Below are positions 1-5,917 of a stretch of DNA of 20,547 nt, piece by piece. How positions within the stretch are numbered: position 1 is the first letter of the stretch; each line of letters opens with the position of its first letter. The notes beneath the pieces were generated by a model. That model did not search any database and was not told the origin of the DNA. It saw only the letters and a program-made list of their open reading frames with translations. This DNA comes from Candidatus Micrarchaeum sp. (lineage in GTDB: Archaea; SpSt-1190; DYHY01): assembly GCA_020723935.1 (NCBI GenBank), contig DYHY01000006.1:25213-45759 (forward strand), read 5' to 3'. The position numbers and the translations under genes are program-made.

Positions 1-1
1 C

Positions 2-70
2 GCCGCGGTCGCCGCCGTCGCGGGCCTAGCGAGCGTCGCGTACGGCGCCCGGATGCTCCTCCTCTCTTAG
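2..70 (+). CDS. C-terminal end of an unknown, probably membrane protein (partial)
   Basis: One reading frame is open from the left window edge to the TAG at 68-70. Its 22 residues are nearly all Ala, Val, Gly and Leu and end in RMLLLS, which looks like a last transmembrane helix with a short tail. The start lies outside the window, so the family cannot be named. In such GC-rich DNA a short open frame can arise by chance; the in-frame stop followed by an intergenic stretch with promoter signals supports it being real. Confidence 0.4.
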   Translation, partial: AAVAAVAGLASVAYGARMLLLS

Positions 71-129
71 GGGCGATTGCGGGCAGATCTCCCGGGCGGG
101 GACGAACCTTCGGGACCGCGGGGGAAGCG

Positions 130-162
130 CTATTGTGTCCAATAGGCAGAAATTCTTAAAAG
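130..162 (+). promoter_or_regulatory. Probable promoter of the gene at 200, with a short dyad
   Basis: An AT-rich TATA-like element CTTAAAAG lies at 155-162, about 40 nt before the ATG at 200. Just upstream is a perfect inverted repeat CTATTG-tgtc-CAATAG (130-145), where the BRE or an activator would sit. A second palindrome, GGAAGGCCTTCC (173-184), lies between the TATA element and the start. Promoter role is inferred from position and composition only. Confidence 0.4.
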
Positions 163-199
163 AGGCTGGCGGGGAAGGCCTTCCAAGGTTGCAAAAACG

Positions 200-412
200 A
201 TGAATTTCAGGAACCTATTCTACTGGATGTTCGGCGCGATCTCCCTGCTGGGTGGGATCGTCGTCGCCTCCGGGATAGCCGCGGGCGGGATACCCAACAT
301 TACCAAGCTTGACTCGATCCTTGGCCTCGTCGTCTCGCTCCTCCTGATAATGTTCGGCGGCCTCCTCTGGATAGGGGTCTCCGTGACGGCCTCCTTCAAA
401 AAGGAGCAATAA
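200..412 (+). CDS. Small two-helix membrane protein, function unknown
   Basis: This 70-residue protein has two hydrophobic segments, roughly residues 10-30 and 41-62, joined by a short polar loop (NITKLDS), and ends in the basic/acidic tail FKKEQ. The ATG at 200 has no Shine-Dalgarno sequence, but a TATA-like element lies about 40 nt upstream, suggesting a short leader. The next gene begins 55 nt downstream on the same strand and also encodes a membrane protein, so the two could act together. I do not recognise the family. The hydrophobic pattern is strong for so short an open frame, which favours a real gene. Confidence 0.6.
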   Translation: MNFRNLFYWMFGAISLLGGIVVASGIAAGGIPNITKLDSILGLVVSLLLIMFGGLLWIGVSVTASFKKEQ

Positions 413-467
413 TCCGCCGCCTTTGCAGATAAGCAATAATAGGCGATAGGCCCCATCCTCACCCCAG

Positions 468-1070
468 ATGCCTCCGACAGGGATAATTGACATAAACGGC
501 GCCGAGAAGGTCGTCGGCGAGTTCCCGCAGGGAGACGGGATCCTCCCCTATTTCGTCTTCATCGACGGCGGGCGCAGGAACAACCTGATCAAGCTCGCTC
601 TCTTCCTCTTCGCATCCCTCCCGATAGCGGCGGGGATCGCGACGAACCACATATTCCCGGTCTATTTCGGCCTCGCCTTCCTCGCGGCCGCCCTGTTCAT
701 CTTCTACGTGGGCCTGCTCAAGGAGGCGACGGCCGGCTTCCTCAAGGAGAAAGCCTTCCTCACGAACAAGAGCTTCGTCGTGCAGCATTCGCTCTGCTCG
801 CGGGCGGTCAAGTTCATCGAGCTCAGGCGCATCAAGGACTTCCGCAGGCTCTGGATCCCCGGGATGGGGACATTCGTCTGGGCGCGCCACATGGACCTGG
901 AGAACATAGACACGCTCACAGAGCCGCTCTATTTTCCCCGGGACGCGGACGAACTCGAGAGCAGCGTCCTGGAGGCCGCCGTCCGCATAAAGGCGGCGGA
1001 CCTTGAGAAGAAGCTCAAGAAGGAAGAGGAAGAGACGAAAAAGTCGGCCAAGGCGGCGAAGGAAGGATGA
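468..1070 (+). CDS. Membrane protein with two helices and a PH-like domain
   Basis: The 200-residue protein starts with a soluble segment of about 40 residues, has two adjacent membrane helices (about 42-60 and 65-85), and then a β-rich region from about residue 90 containing AFLTNKSFVVQ and IELRRIKDFRRL. This layout, a helical hairpin followed by a 'yLTnkr..v...i.l..I.dv' pattern, resembles bacterial PH-like (bPH2/DUF304, YdbS-type) membrane proteins; that assignment is inference from pattern. The last 35 residues are Lys/Glu/Ala-rich and probably a charged helix. The ATG at 468 has no clear ribosome binding site; AATAATAG about 30 nt upstream could serve as TATA. Function is unknown. Confidence 0.65.
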   Translation: MPPTGIIDINGAEKVVGEFPQGDGILPYFVFIDGGRRNNLIKLALFLFASLPIAAGIATNHIFPVYFGLAFLAAALFIFYVGLLKEATAGFLKEKAFLTNKSFVVQHSLCSRAVKFIELRRIKDFRRLWIPGMGTFVWARHMDLENIDTLTEPLYFPRDADELESSVLEAAVRIKAADLEKKLKKEEEETKKSAKAAKEG

Positions 1071-1137
1071 GCCAAGCCCCCCGCGGGAAAAATTAGGAAC
1101 TTTCGGGGCCCCGATTGTCAGAAAGAAAAAACCTGCC

Positions 1138-2004
1138 CTAGGATGGCCCGGAGGGCTCGATGTCTTCCTTGCCTGCCTCTTCCTCTTTCCCCTCTTCGGG
1201 CACGCCGTTCCCTTCCTCGGATTCGCCCTCCTCCTTGACTGCCTCCATCTCCTCTTCCTGGGGGGACTTGCGCTTCTTGGATGGCTTCTTCTTGGGCTTC
1301 TCCGACGCGCCTTCTCCGGCCGACGGGGATTCCTCCCCCTCGTCCTCGACGTCGCCTGCGGCTTCCGCCTCCTCTATCTGCTCCTCGATGGGCTTCACCG
1401 GCTCGGGCTTGGGCCTCCCTACGGAGAGAGGCGGGTTGATTATCTGTATCCGCCTGATGTCGACGTTCTTTATCGGGTAGATCTTCTTGACCTCCTCGCG
1501 GACGGCCTTCTGGATCTTCTCGTCTATTGTGTCGGTCAGGAACTCCTCGAAGGTCTTCGCCTTGGCTAGCTCGAAGATGAGGCGCATCATCGCGCGCCGG
1601 ATCTTGCCCTTCTGGCTCGAGCGGCACTTGCTCGCCGTTATGATGAGGGGCTTTATCCTCAGGCGGATGCCGTCGCGGCCCTCCACTGATATCACCGCCT
1701 CGATCTTGGTTATGCGGCGCCGGACGAGGCTCCTCACGTACGCGCGCACGAGCTCGAACTCCCTGATCTTGGTGTGGGCCTTGGCGCCCTCGAGGTGGGT
1801 TATCTCCAAGAGGAGCTTCATGTGCGCCTTCTTGGGGTCGTCGGTCACGTCGTAGACAGTCGTGTCTATCCTCTTGCCCGGGACGGTCTTGGGCTCCGTC
1901 GCGATGATCTTGCCGATGTCCACGTTGTGGAAGAGGTCCGGAGCGACGACGCTGTACCAGCTCTTCCTCTTCCAGCGGTCCTGCGCTGTCCCTTTCGTTG
2001 CCAT
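1138..2004 (-). CDS. rps3ae: Small ribosomal subunit protein eS1 (S3Ae) with long acidic tail
   Basis: This is an archaeal/eukaryotic 30S/40S subunit protein placed by homology at the platform near the mRNA exit. The N-terminus contains DRWKRKSWYSVVAP and the middle contains RSLVRRRITKIEA and CRSSQKGKIRRAMM, typical of eS1. The conserved domain ends near residue 195 at the PPLSVGRPK segment. About 90 further residues are a low-complexity Glu/Lys/Ser/Pro tail, making the protein 288 residues against about 200 for most archaeal members. The ATG at 2004 lies 3 nt after the uS15 stop and is preceded by a strong SD-like GGGAGG embedded in the end of the uS15 gene, so the two are translationally linked. 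The identity is secure; the role of the tail is unknown. Confidence 0.95.
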   Translation of the reverse strand: MATKGTAQDRWKRKSWYSVVAPDLFHNVDIGKIIATEPKTVPGKRIDTTVYDVTDDPKKAHMKLLLEITHLEGAKAHTKIREFELVRAYVRSLVRRRITKIEAVISVEGRDGIRLRIKPLIITASKCRSSQKGKIRRAMMRLIFELAKAKTFEEFLTDTIDEKIQKAVREEVKKIYPIKNVDIRRIQIINPPLSVGRPKPEPVKPIEEQIEEAEAAGDVEDEGEESPSAGEGASEKPKKKPSKKRKSPQEEEMEAVKEEGESEEGNGVPEEGKEEEAGKEDIEPSGPS

Positions 2005-2007
2005 TTT

Positions 2008-2472
2008 CTACTGCCTCCCTGAGACGATTATCGCGGCCTGCTCGGGATCGTACTCCCACGTAGCCGGCAGCTTCTTCGTCCTCTTGTAGTATTTGGCGAG
2101 GCGCAGGATCTTCATCTCCGTGTTCTGCAGGCCGCGCTTCGAGTGCAGATCGACCTTGGCCGAGACGAGGTGCTTCCTTATCTTGACAGCCTTGGTCATG
2201 AGGTTGAGGAGGTCCTCCGGGTAGTCGCTGGCAAGCTTCCCTTCCCTCAGGATCTGCCCGACCGTCTTCTGGGTCACGAGCTTGACGCTGGGTATCCCCC
2301 ACTGGTCCCTCAGGAGCATCCCTATTTCCGACGACTGGTTGCCTTCCTTGGCGAGCCGAAGGACGATCTTCACGACCTCCTCGGGCGTGTAGCGCATCCA
2401 GGAGGGCGAACTCATCCTCACGGGCCGCGTGCTTCCGCTCTTCCCCTTCTTGTGGGAATAGATTCGTGCCAT
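2008..2472 (-). CDS. rps15: Small ribosomal subunit protein uS15 (archaeal S15/S13e)
   Basis: The 154-residue protein has the N-terminal extension typical of archaeal and eukaryotic uS15, with MARIYSHKKGKSGSTRP at the start and SSPSWMRYTPEEVVKIVLRL. The rRNA-binding helical core contains SAKVDLHSKRGLQNTEMKIL and LAKYYKRTKKLP, the HxDxHSxRGL-like signature of the family. The length matches the family. It is the first gene of a two-gene operon with eS1. A TATA-like element at 2569-2581 on this strand would give a leader of roughly 70-75 nt, longer than most leaders in this window. Close pairing of uS15 and eS1 is common in archaea. Confidence 0.96.
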   Translation of the reverse strand: MARIYSHKKGKSGSTRPVRMSSPSWMRYTPEEVVKIVLRLAKEGNQSSEIGMLLRDQWGIPSVKLVTQKTVGQILREGKLASDYPEDLLNLMTKAVKIRKHLVSAKVDLHSKRGLQNTEMKILRLAKYYKRTKKLPATWEYDPEQAAIIVSGRQ

Positions 2473-2740
2473 TTTGCTTATCTCATTCCTTTCCCAGAGC
2501 CAAATTTCCGCCAGGCTCCGTCCCGGCCCCGCGATTAGGACGGACCTCTGGGGGATGCTCTGCAGGGTGGTTTAAAAAGCTTCCCAACAGGTTGCCGACG
2601 GCTTTCGGACGGGCTTGCGCCGCGCCTTCGCAAGCAGCCTCCCAAAGGTTCCTCTACCGGTCCCTTCCCGGTTTCCCGACAACAATAGCGCAAGAAATTT
2701 CATCTTTTCGGACGCCAGGAACGCTAATAAGCCCCAATGT
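2473..2740. other. Intergenic region upstream of rps15: TATA-like element and hairpin
   Basis: No convincing gene is seen. On the minus strand GCTTTTTAAACC (2569-2581) is a good TATA candidate for rps15, which would leave a leader of about 75 nt. Because its core TTTAAA is palindromic, it could also fire on the plus strand. A 7-bp stem GCTTGCG / CGCAAGC with a 9-nt loop lies at 2613-2635. AT-rich spots at 2695-2705 and 2724-2732 may be remains of a promoter for the decayed gene that follows. Confidence 0.4.
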
Positions 2741-3110
2741 CCGTACGCAATCCCTGTTGGGGGCGGGACGCGCGCAACCGCGGGCCCGAACACCCCGCCC
2801 GCCAGATACTCGTTCTCGGGCCGCCTCCTCTGGGGGAACAACGAATCGCCCGTCGGCCAGGGCGCGCCCGTCCTCGCATGGAAGCTCGCATCCTCCTCGC
2901 CCGAGCGGTTCCGCATCGACAGGTACGTCTACACCGACGCATCCAGCTCCTTTGTCCTCCCCGACCTCCCGACGGAACTCGTCCCCGGCTTCCCGTTTTC
3001 CTACACCTACCGGCTCAACGCGTCCTTCCCCGGAGCCGCGAGCCAAGCAAGCCGGCGACTTCGACGTGAGGATAATCCATTCGGCCGACATCTACATCTT
3101 CCCGGCCTGA
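2741..3110 (+). pseudogene. Decayed gene for a secreted β-domain protein, frameshifted by a 4-bp duplication
   Basis: From about 2741 one frame reads like a globular, surface-type protein: ARYSFSGRLLWGNN, GAPVLAWKL, RIDRYVYTDASSSFVLPDLP and FSYTYRLNASFPGAASQ. This recalls the carboxypeptidase-regulatory-like β-sandwich (a 'sG.l......gapV......T.a.G.f.l..lp' pattern), but that is inference. At 3044-3051 the tetramer CAAG occurs twice in tandem; removing one copy joins this frame to the next one, which continues AGDFDVRIIHSADIYIFPA and stops at 3108-3110. No good start codon or signal peptide is visible in frame upstream, so the 5' end also appears lost. It is best read as a gene remnant; an assembly error at the tetramer cannot be excluded. 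Confidence 0.55.
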
Positions 3111-3276
3111 CTTGCCCGTCGTACGGAAACGTTCCTTATGAATTGCGCAAAAGGTTTCATCAGTCTGTGGCCATGTCACGTAACCCCCTCCCAATGATAA
3201 GAAAAGGGTTTAACTGAAGCCCGTCTTATGCTGCCTAGGGAATCCACGGGAGCGGGGGAGAGGAGGCACTGGACAG

Positions 3277-3651
3277 GTGCATACTGCAGGAAGGGACAAC
3301 GGCAGGAAAGAAGAGGAGGACGGACACGAAACGGCGGCCCAGGCGGCGCTATCCGGCGCCCCTGCGGCCGAGAACCTTCAGCGCGAGGGTGCAAGGACGG
3401 AGGCGGAGCTGTCGGAATTGAAGCAGCTCCTTATGAAAAGCTCATCCGATGGCCTTAGCCCCGAGGAGGAGGCGCTCGCCCTGCGCCTGGTGAAGAACGC
3501 GGTCCCGGCGAGCGGCTGGGGAAGGCGCCAGGACACGTGCTGGGCGTGCAGATCTAGGAACCCCGCATCGGCGGCGGAAGCCATATACGACACGGGCTTG
3601 TGCGGGGCGCACGTGCTCTGCGAGCTCCTCGGCGGGGCGAGCGGGTACTGA
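3277..3651 (+). CDS. Small protein with CxxC and CGxH motif, function unknown
   Basis: The 124-residue protein has a charged, Ala/Glu-rich N-terminal half that is probably helical, with residues around 43-75 containing EAELSELKQLL and LSPEEEALALRLVK. The compact C-terminal part carries CWAC and, about 17 residues later, CGAH plus a final Cys. Two Cys, a third Cys and a His in this spacing could bind a metal such as zinc. The GTG at 3277 is preceded by a purine-rich GGAGAGGAGG at 3256-3265, which supports this start. No family is recognised. It lies in the accessory stretch next to the TnpB relic and may be lineage-specific. Confidence 0.5.
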   Translation: MHTAGRDNGRKEEEDGHETAAQAALSGAPAAENLQREGARTEAELSELKQLLMKSSSDGLSPEEEALALRLVKNAVPASGWGRRQDTCWACRSRNPASAAEAIYDTGLCGAHVLCELLGGASGY

Positions 3652-3687
3652 CCAGAGGATAAGAAGGCGCGCGCGAGAAGGCAAGAC

Positions 3688-3785
3688 GACGACCGCTACC
3701 GCAGGCACGGATTAGTTGCGGCGCCGAGAACCCCCACCCGTTCACGGGCGGGATGATAGGCGCCTCACATGAACTACCTATTTGA
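3688..3785 (+). pseudogene. 3' relic of a TnpB (IS200/IS605 family) gene
   Basis: Codons 3723-3752 read AENPHPFTGG and the frame ends at TGA 3783-3785. A C-terminus of the type '(E)NPHPFTGG' followed by a short tail is characteristic of many archaeal TnpB proteins (established knowledge of the family, recalled from memory). The reading frame just upstream carries DDRYRRHGLVAA, which would fit the preceding TnpB residues but lies in another frame, so the relic may itself be shifted. The DNA of the NPHPFTGG codons forms a stem CCCACCCG-ttca-CGGGCGGG with one mismatch (3733-3752), as expected where the ωRNA overlaps the gene end. The rest of tnpB is absent, and no tnpA is present. Confidence 0.6.
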
Positions 3786-3814
3786 CCCCCATCCCTTTAG
3801 GGATGGGTAGTTCA
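3733..3814 (+). mobile_element. Right end of an IS200/IS605-type element with terminal hairpin (ωRNA-like 3' part)
   Basis: Directly after the TnpB-like codons is a nested dyad: CCCATCCC-TTTA-GGGATGGG (3788-3795 with 3800-3807), enclosed by GAACTAC (3771-3777) and GTAGTTC (3807-3813). A subterminal GGGATGGG followed by GTAGTTCA is the usual form of the right end in many archaeal IS605/IS1341 elements. In intact elements this region forms the 3' part of the ωRNA, with the guide starting just after the end; here the adjacent host sequence begins at about 3815. No matching left end was found in the window. Confidence 0.6.
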
Positions 3815-4014
3815 GTATCAGCAGCCGCGGGCATCATCCGCCGGCACACTGATGCATCATGTTCTTTTTGGGAAACCCGAGGAAAAAGGGAGGGCGAGCG
3901 AGCGAGCGGAGCGAGCGAGCGAGAGCGCATCCCCCTCCGAAAGGAAAGGCCAGGAGCCCCCCTCCGCGGGGGAGGCGGAAGGGGGCGTGCGAATCTTTCT
4001 GCCGAGGGATCCCT
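3815..4014. other. Non-coding stretch after the insertion-element end
   Basis: Frames here are open only because of GC bias and repeats, and no credible protein is seen. It contains the GAGC microsatellite (3894-3927), purine-rich tracts such as GAGGAAAAAGGGAGGG, and a GC-rich dyad CCTCC-gcggg-GGAGG (3961-3975) flanked by runs of C and G. On the minus strand that dyad lies some 40 nt past the stop of the small ORF at 4015-4161 and might act in 3' end formation. Confidence 0.35.
3894..3927. repeat. Interrupted GAGC tandem microsatellite
   Basis: The tetramer GAGC/CGAG repeats about eight times over 34 nt, interrupted by one extra G near 3908 and by a GA near 3923. No coding frame with convincing content runs across it. 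Confidence 0.8.
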
Positions 4015-4161
4015 TCAGCTCAGCGACTCCATCTTCTCGCACACCGACGCGACGTCCAGGAGGACGAGTTCCATCGAAAGATCCCTCCAGAGGAGGAGGA
4101 CCTCCTCCTTCTTCCTGGCTGTCTCTTCCAAATCGTTCTTCCCTAGCACTCCTGATGACAT
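4015..4161 (-). CDS. Possible 48-residue charged helical protein
   Basis: On the minus strand an ATG at 4161 opens a 48-residue frame ending at TGA 4015-4017. Residues 10-48 contain DLEETARKKEEVLLLW, RDLSMELVLLDVASVCEK and MESLS, a heptad-like amphipathic helix pattern unlike the Arg/Pro-rich chance frames around it. A second frame starting 16 nt upstream (ATG at 4177) begins MVNQEYVIRSARE and looks equally natural before it degenerates, so one protein with a small frameshift near 4145 is possible. A TATA-like ATAAATACAA on this strand lies at about 4287-4296, which would leave a leader of roughly 100 nt. No homologue is recognised and reality is uncertain. Confidence 0.35.
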   Translation of the reverse strand: MSSGVLGKNDLEETARKKEEVLLLWRDLSMELVLLDVASVCEKMESLS

Positions 4162-4283
4162 ATTCCTGGTTCACCATACCCGCCGATAGACAAGGACGCG
4201 CGCTCGCGATGCGATTGACAGGGGAAATTTCTCGAGGAATAGGACTAGAACCGAAAGAAACGAGCTTCCTGATACTCGTCCGC

Positions 4284-4300
4284 ACTTGTATTTATCCCTA
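4284..4300 (-). promoter_or_regulatory. TATA-like element reading leftward into 4161-4280
   Basis: The minus strand reads GGATAAATACAAG, a good archaeal TATA-box match, 30-46 nt beyond the end of the Nob1 gene. A transcript from it would start near 4262 and run into the possible small ORF at 4015-4161, or produce a non-coding RNA. Inference from motif and position only. Confidence 0.35.
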
Positions 4301-4329
4301 ACTCCTCGGAAAAACGCGCTATCGGCCCC

Positions 4330-4869
4330 TCAGGGCCCGCCCGAAGGGCCCACTTTGCCGCGCAGGATCCGCCGTTCCACCGGGTTTCCGCACTCGTCGC
4401 AGACCGCTTTTCCGGGAGGGAAGGCTTTCCCGCACCCGATGCAGGCGAAGGAATATTTCCTCTCCGACGCTATGCCTTTCTGGGCGAGCGGGACAAACCC
4501 TACGCCCGCAGCCCTGCACGCGTTCTGGAGCGCGTAGTCGTCCGTCGCGACCCTCGCGCCCGTCTCGAGGGCGAGGGCGAGCACGCTCATGTCCGCGGCG
4601 CTCAGCTTCGTCTCGCCGATCCTTGCGGCCGCGCGCCCCGCCCGCGCAAGGCCCACCTTCCCGGGGGCTGCGATCCTTACCTTCCCCCCGGCCCACGCGG
4701 CCTGCGCGACCCTGATCCTCGCCTCGGCGGAGACTGCTTCGGAGACGACCTGCGGGGTTGTGAGAAGCTCCCTCTCCAGCGGCGGCAGGCGGTGGAGCTG
4801 GAGGAACGCGGGCGAGTCCAGGATCAGGAGGGCCGGGCCGGCAGGCTTGCTTTCCGAGGAGGCGCCCAA
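4330..4869 (-). CDS. nob1: Endonuclease Nob1 (PIN domain plus zinc ribbon)
   Basis: Nob1 cuts the 3' end of pre-16S/18S rRNA during small-subunit maturation. The 179-residue protein begins with a PIN domain: LLILDSPAFL (Asp18), TTPQVVSEAV (Glu44), LSAADMSVLALALE (Asp93) and VATDDYALQNACRAAGV (Asp110/Asp111) supply the acidic metal site. A zinc ribbon follows with CIGC (Cys143, Cys146) and CDEC (Cys157, Cys160). The length fits archaeal Nob1. The likely start is the TTG at 4869, 7 nt after the stop of the upstream one-TM protein gene, so co-transcription is probable. The upstream gene has a leaderless-type promoter that could drive both. Confidence 0.9.
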   Translation of the reverse strand: MGASSESKPAGPALLILDSPAFLQLHRLPPLERELLTTPQVVSEAVSAEARIRVAQAAWAGGKVRIAAPGKVGLARAGRAAARIGETKLSAADMSVLALALETGARVATDDYALQNACRAAGVGFVPLAQKGIASERKYSFACIGCGKAFPPGKAVCDECGNPVERRILRGKVGPSGGP

Positions 4870-4876
4870 GGGAGAA

Positions 4877-5233
4877 TCACGTGGCTCCGTAGTCGGCGCA
4901 GGTCCTTCCTATGACGGTGAAGCGCAGGAAGCATCCGCAGTCGTGCGCGTTGTCCAGCTTCCAGGAGACGCACGCCGGATCCTTGGACGGGCTGCACGGG
5001 GGGTTTCTCGCCTCCGGGTTCTTGAACTTCTCGAAGGTGTCCCTCCCGACGATCGCCTGCGTGAAGCCGCAAGGCAAGAGCACCGCGTACGCGAGGACGG
5101 AGCCGAAAATGAGGACCCAGATGAAGACGCCCGCGATTATCACGACCGCGAGGGGCACGTCCTTCTTCTCGACCTGCTGGTAGACCTGGTTGTAGTAGTT
5201 GGCGCCCGGTCGGGGTGAGACTTGGCCTCGCAT
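4877..5233 (-). CDS. One-TM cysteine-rich protein, family A (paralogue of 6380-6793)
   Basis: This 118-residue protein has a short Tyr/Gln-rich N-terminus, the charged turn VEKKDVP, one strongly hydrophobic helix (about residues 28-52, with IIAGVFIWVLIFG), and a C-terminal domain of about 65 residues with six cysteines: PCGF, PPC, DPAC, DCGC and TC. The start is the ATG at 5233, with CTTAAATATC centred 27 nt upstream, indicating a leaderless transcript. It is clearly related to the protein at 6380-6793: both share KDVP, AGVFIWVLIFG, PCxF and a final DCxxFLRxTVxG. An outward cysteine domain with disulphides is plausible. The gene precedes nob1 by 7 nt. No known family is recognised. Confidence 0.75.
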   Translation of the reverse strand: MRGQVSPRPGANYYNQVYQQVEKKDVPLAVVIIAGVFIWVLIFGSVLAYAVLLPCGFTQAIVGRDTFEKFKNPEARNPPCSPSKDPACVSWKLDNAHDCGCFLRFTVIGRTCADYGAT

Positions 5234-5252
5234 CTCGCGATACTGGCCTGCG

Positions 5253-5266
5253 GCCCGATATTTAAG
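5253..5266 (-). promoter_or_regulatory. TATA box of the one-TM protein A / nob1 transcript
   Basis: The minus strand reads CGCTTAAATATCGG. Its centre is about 27 nt before the ATG at 5233, the spacing expected for a leaderless archaeal transcript. It overlaps the last codons of the frameshifted gene upstream. Confidence 0.6.
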
Positions 5267-5824
5267 CGTTGTTCCGCTTCCAGGGGCCGTATCTGGCCGG
5301 CTTGCCCCCGCGCTCCTCTTGCGCCCTGCGCGCCCTTTGCACCGCGAGGAAGACGCCCGCGCCGAGGAGCGCTACCGCAAGGACGAGCGCCCCGGCGACC
5401 GCGACGCCCGAGAGATCCCGCGAAACCCTGGCCCTGAAGGAGCCCGCGACGGGCGTGAAGGGGGTTCCCTCGTAATGGTCGGAGGGGAGGAACCTCACCG
5501 AGACCATATATTCTCCGGGCCCGCCGAACCTGTAGCCCGCGAGAACTCGCTCCCGTGCGAATGCCCGTAGAGCTCGGTCGCGAGGAGCCTCCCGTCCGGT
5601 CCCGTCACGTTAACGTACGCGTCGATGTGCGTGACCGGGCTCCTGTTCGCAAAAGAGATGCGCGCGGCAAGTATCGATATTTTGTCCGGGAGCGGGCTCT
5701 CCCTCGGCTGGACGACGAGGGCCATGCTCATGCCCTGTGCCTCCACGACCTGCTTGGCGAGGGCGGGCGCGAGGGCAAGCGAGAGGGCGAGAAGGAGAGC
5801 GAGCGCCGGGCGTTTTGGAATCAT
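5262..5824 (-). pseudogene. Frameshifted gene for a secreted, C-terminally membrane-anchored protein
   Basis: The first frame (from ATG 5824) encodes a signal peptide, IPKRPALALLLALSLALAPA, and a β-rich domain with ISILAARISFANRSP and THIDAYVNVTGPDGRLLATE. It then degenerates after YGHSHGSEFS. Shifting frame near 5540-5546 continues the same domain as AGYRFGGPGEYMVSVRFLP and DHYEGTPFTPV, followed by a C-terminal membrane helix (VAVAGALVLAVALLGAGVF) and a basic tail QRARRAQEERGGK, ending at 5262. One missing base around 5542 restores a single protein of about 187 residues. The domain resembles archaeal CARDB/Ig-like surface domains (inference). It may be a true pseudogene, a switchable gene or a sequencing error. 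An A-rich element centred near 5853 could be its TATA box. Confidence 0.7.
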
Positions 5825-5872
5825 CGCGTTTGCGGGCTTCCGGACGCCCTTTTTCTAGTTTTCTTCCTAGCA

Positions 5873-5885
5873 AAGCTTTTTATAG
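5873..5885 (+). promoter_or_regulatory. TATA box of the aIF5A gene
   Basis: AGCTTTTTATAGC lies with its centre about 38 nt before the ATG at 5918, giving a predicted leader of about 12 nt. The divergent frameshifted gene has its own AT-rich element at 5849-5858, so the two promoters sit side by side. Confidence 0.55.
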
Positions 5886-5917
5886 CCACAAAAAAAGCCC
5901 TTTTCCGATACCTTCAG

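Noticed and set aside
1118-2302. 394-codon minus-strand frame across rps3ae and rps15
   Set aside because: It overlaps both ribosomal genes in a different frame and is made of Arg/Gly/Asp low-complexity sequence without motifs.
2683-3163. Short similarity GCGCAA-N-A-N2-TTTCATC at about 2690 and 3147
   Set aside because: Only about 17 of 21 positions agree and nothing extends it; compatible with chance or shared promoter-like composition.
2615-3217. Single 200-residue protein covering the whole accessory frame
   Set aside because: Only the middle part reads like protein. The end after the CAAG duplication is RRLRRED-type junk while the next frame continues sensibly, so a broken gene is the better reading.
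3656-4330. tRNA or CRISPR in the gene-poor stretch
   Set aside because: No cloverleaf with a GTTCRA T-loop and no regularly spaced repeats were found; the GAGC tract is a simple microsatellite.
4877-5233. Sec61β or other Sec subunit identity for the one-TM protein
   Set aside because: Archaeal Sec61β is about 55 residues with the helix at the C-terminus and no cysteine-rich outer domain.
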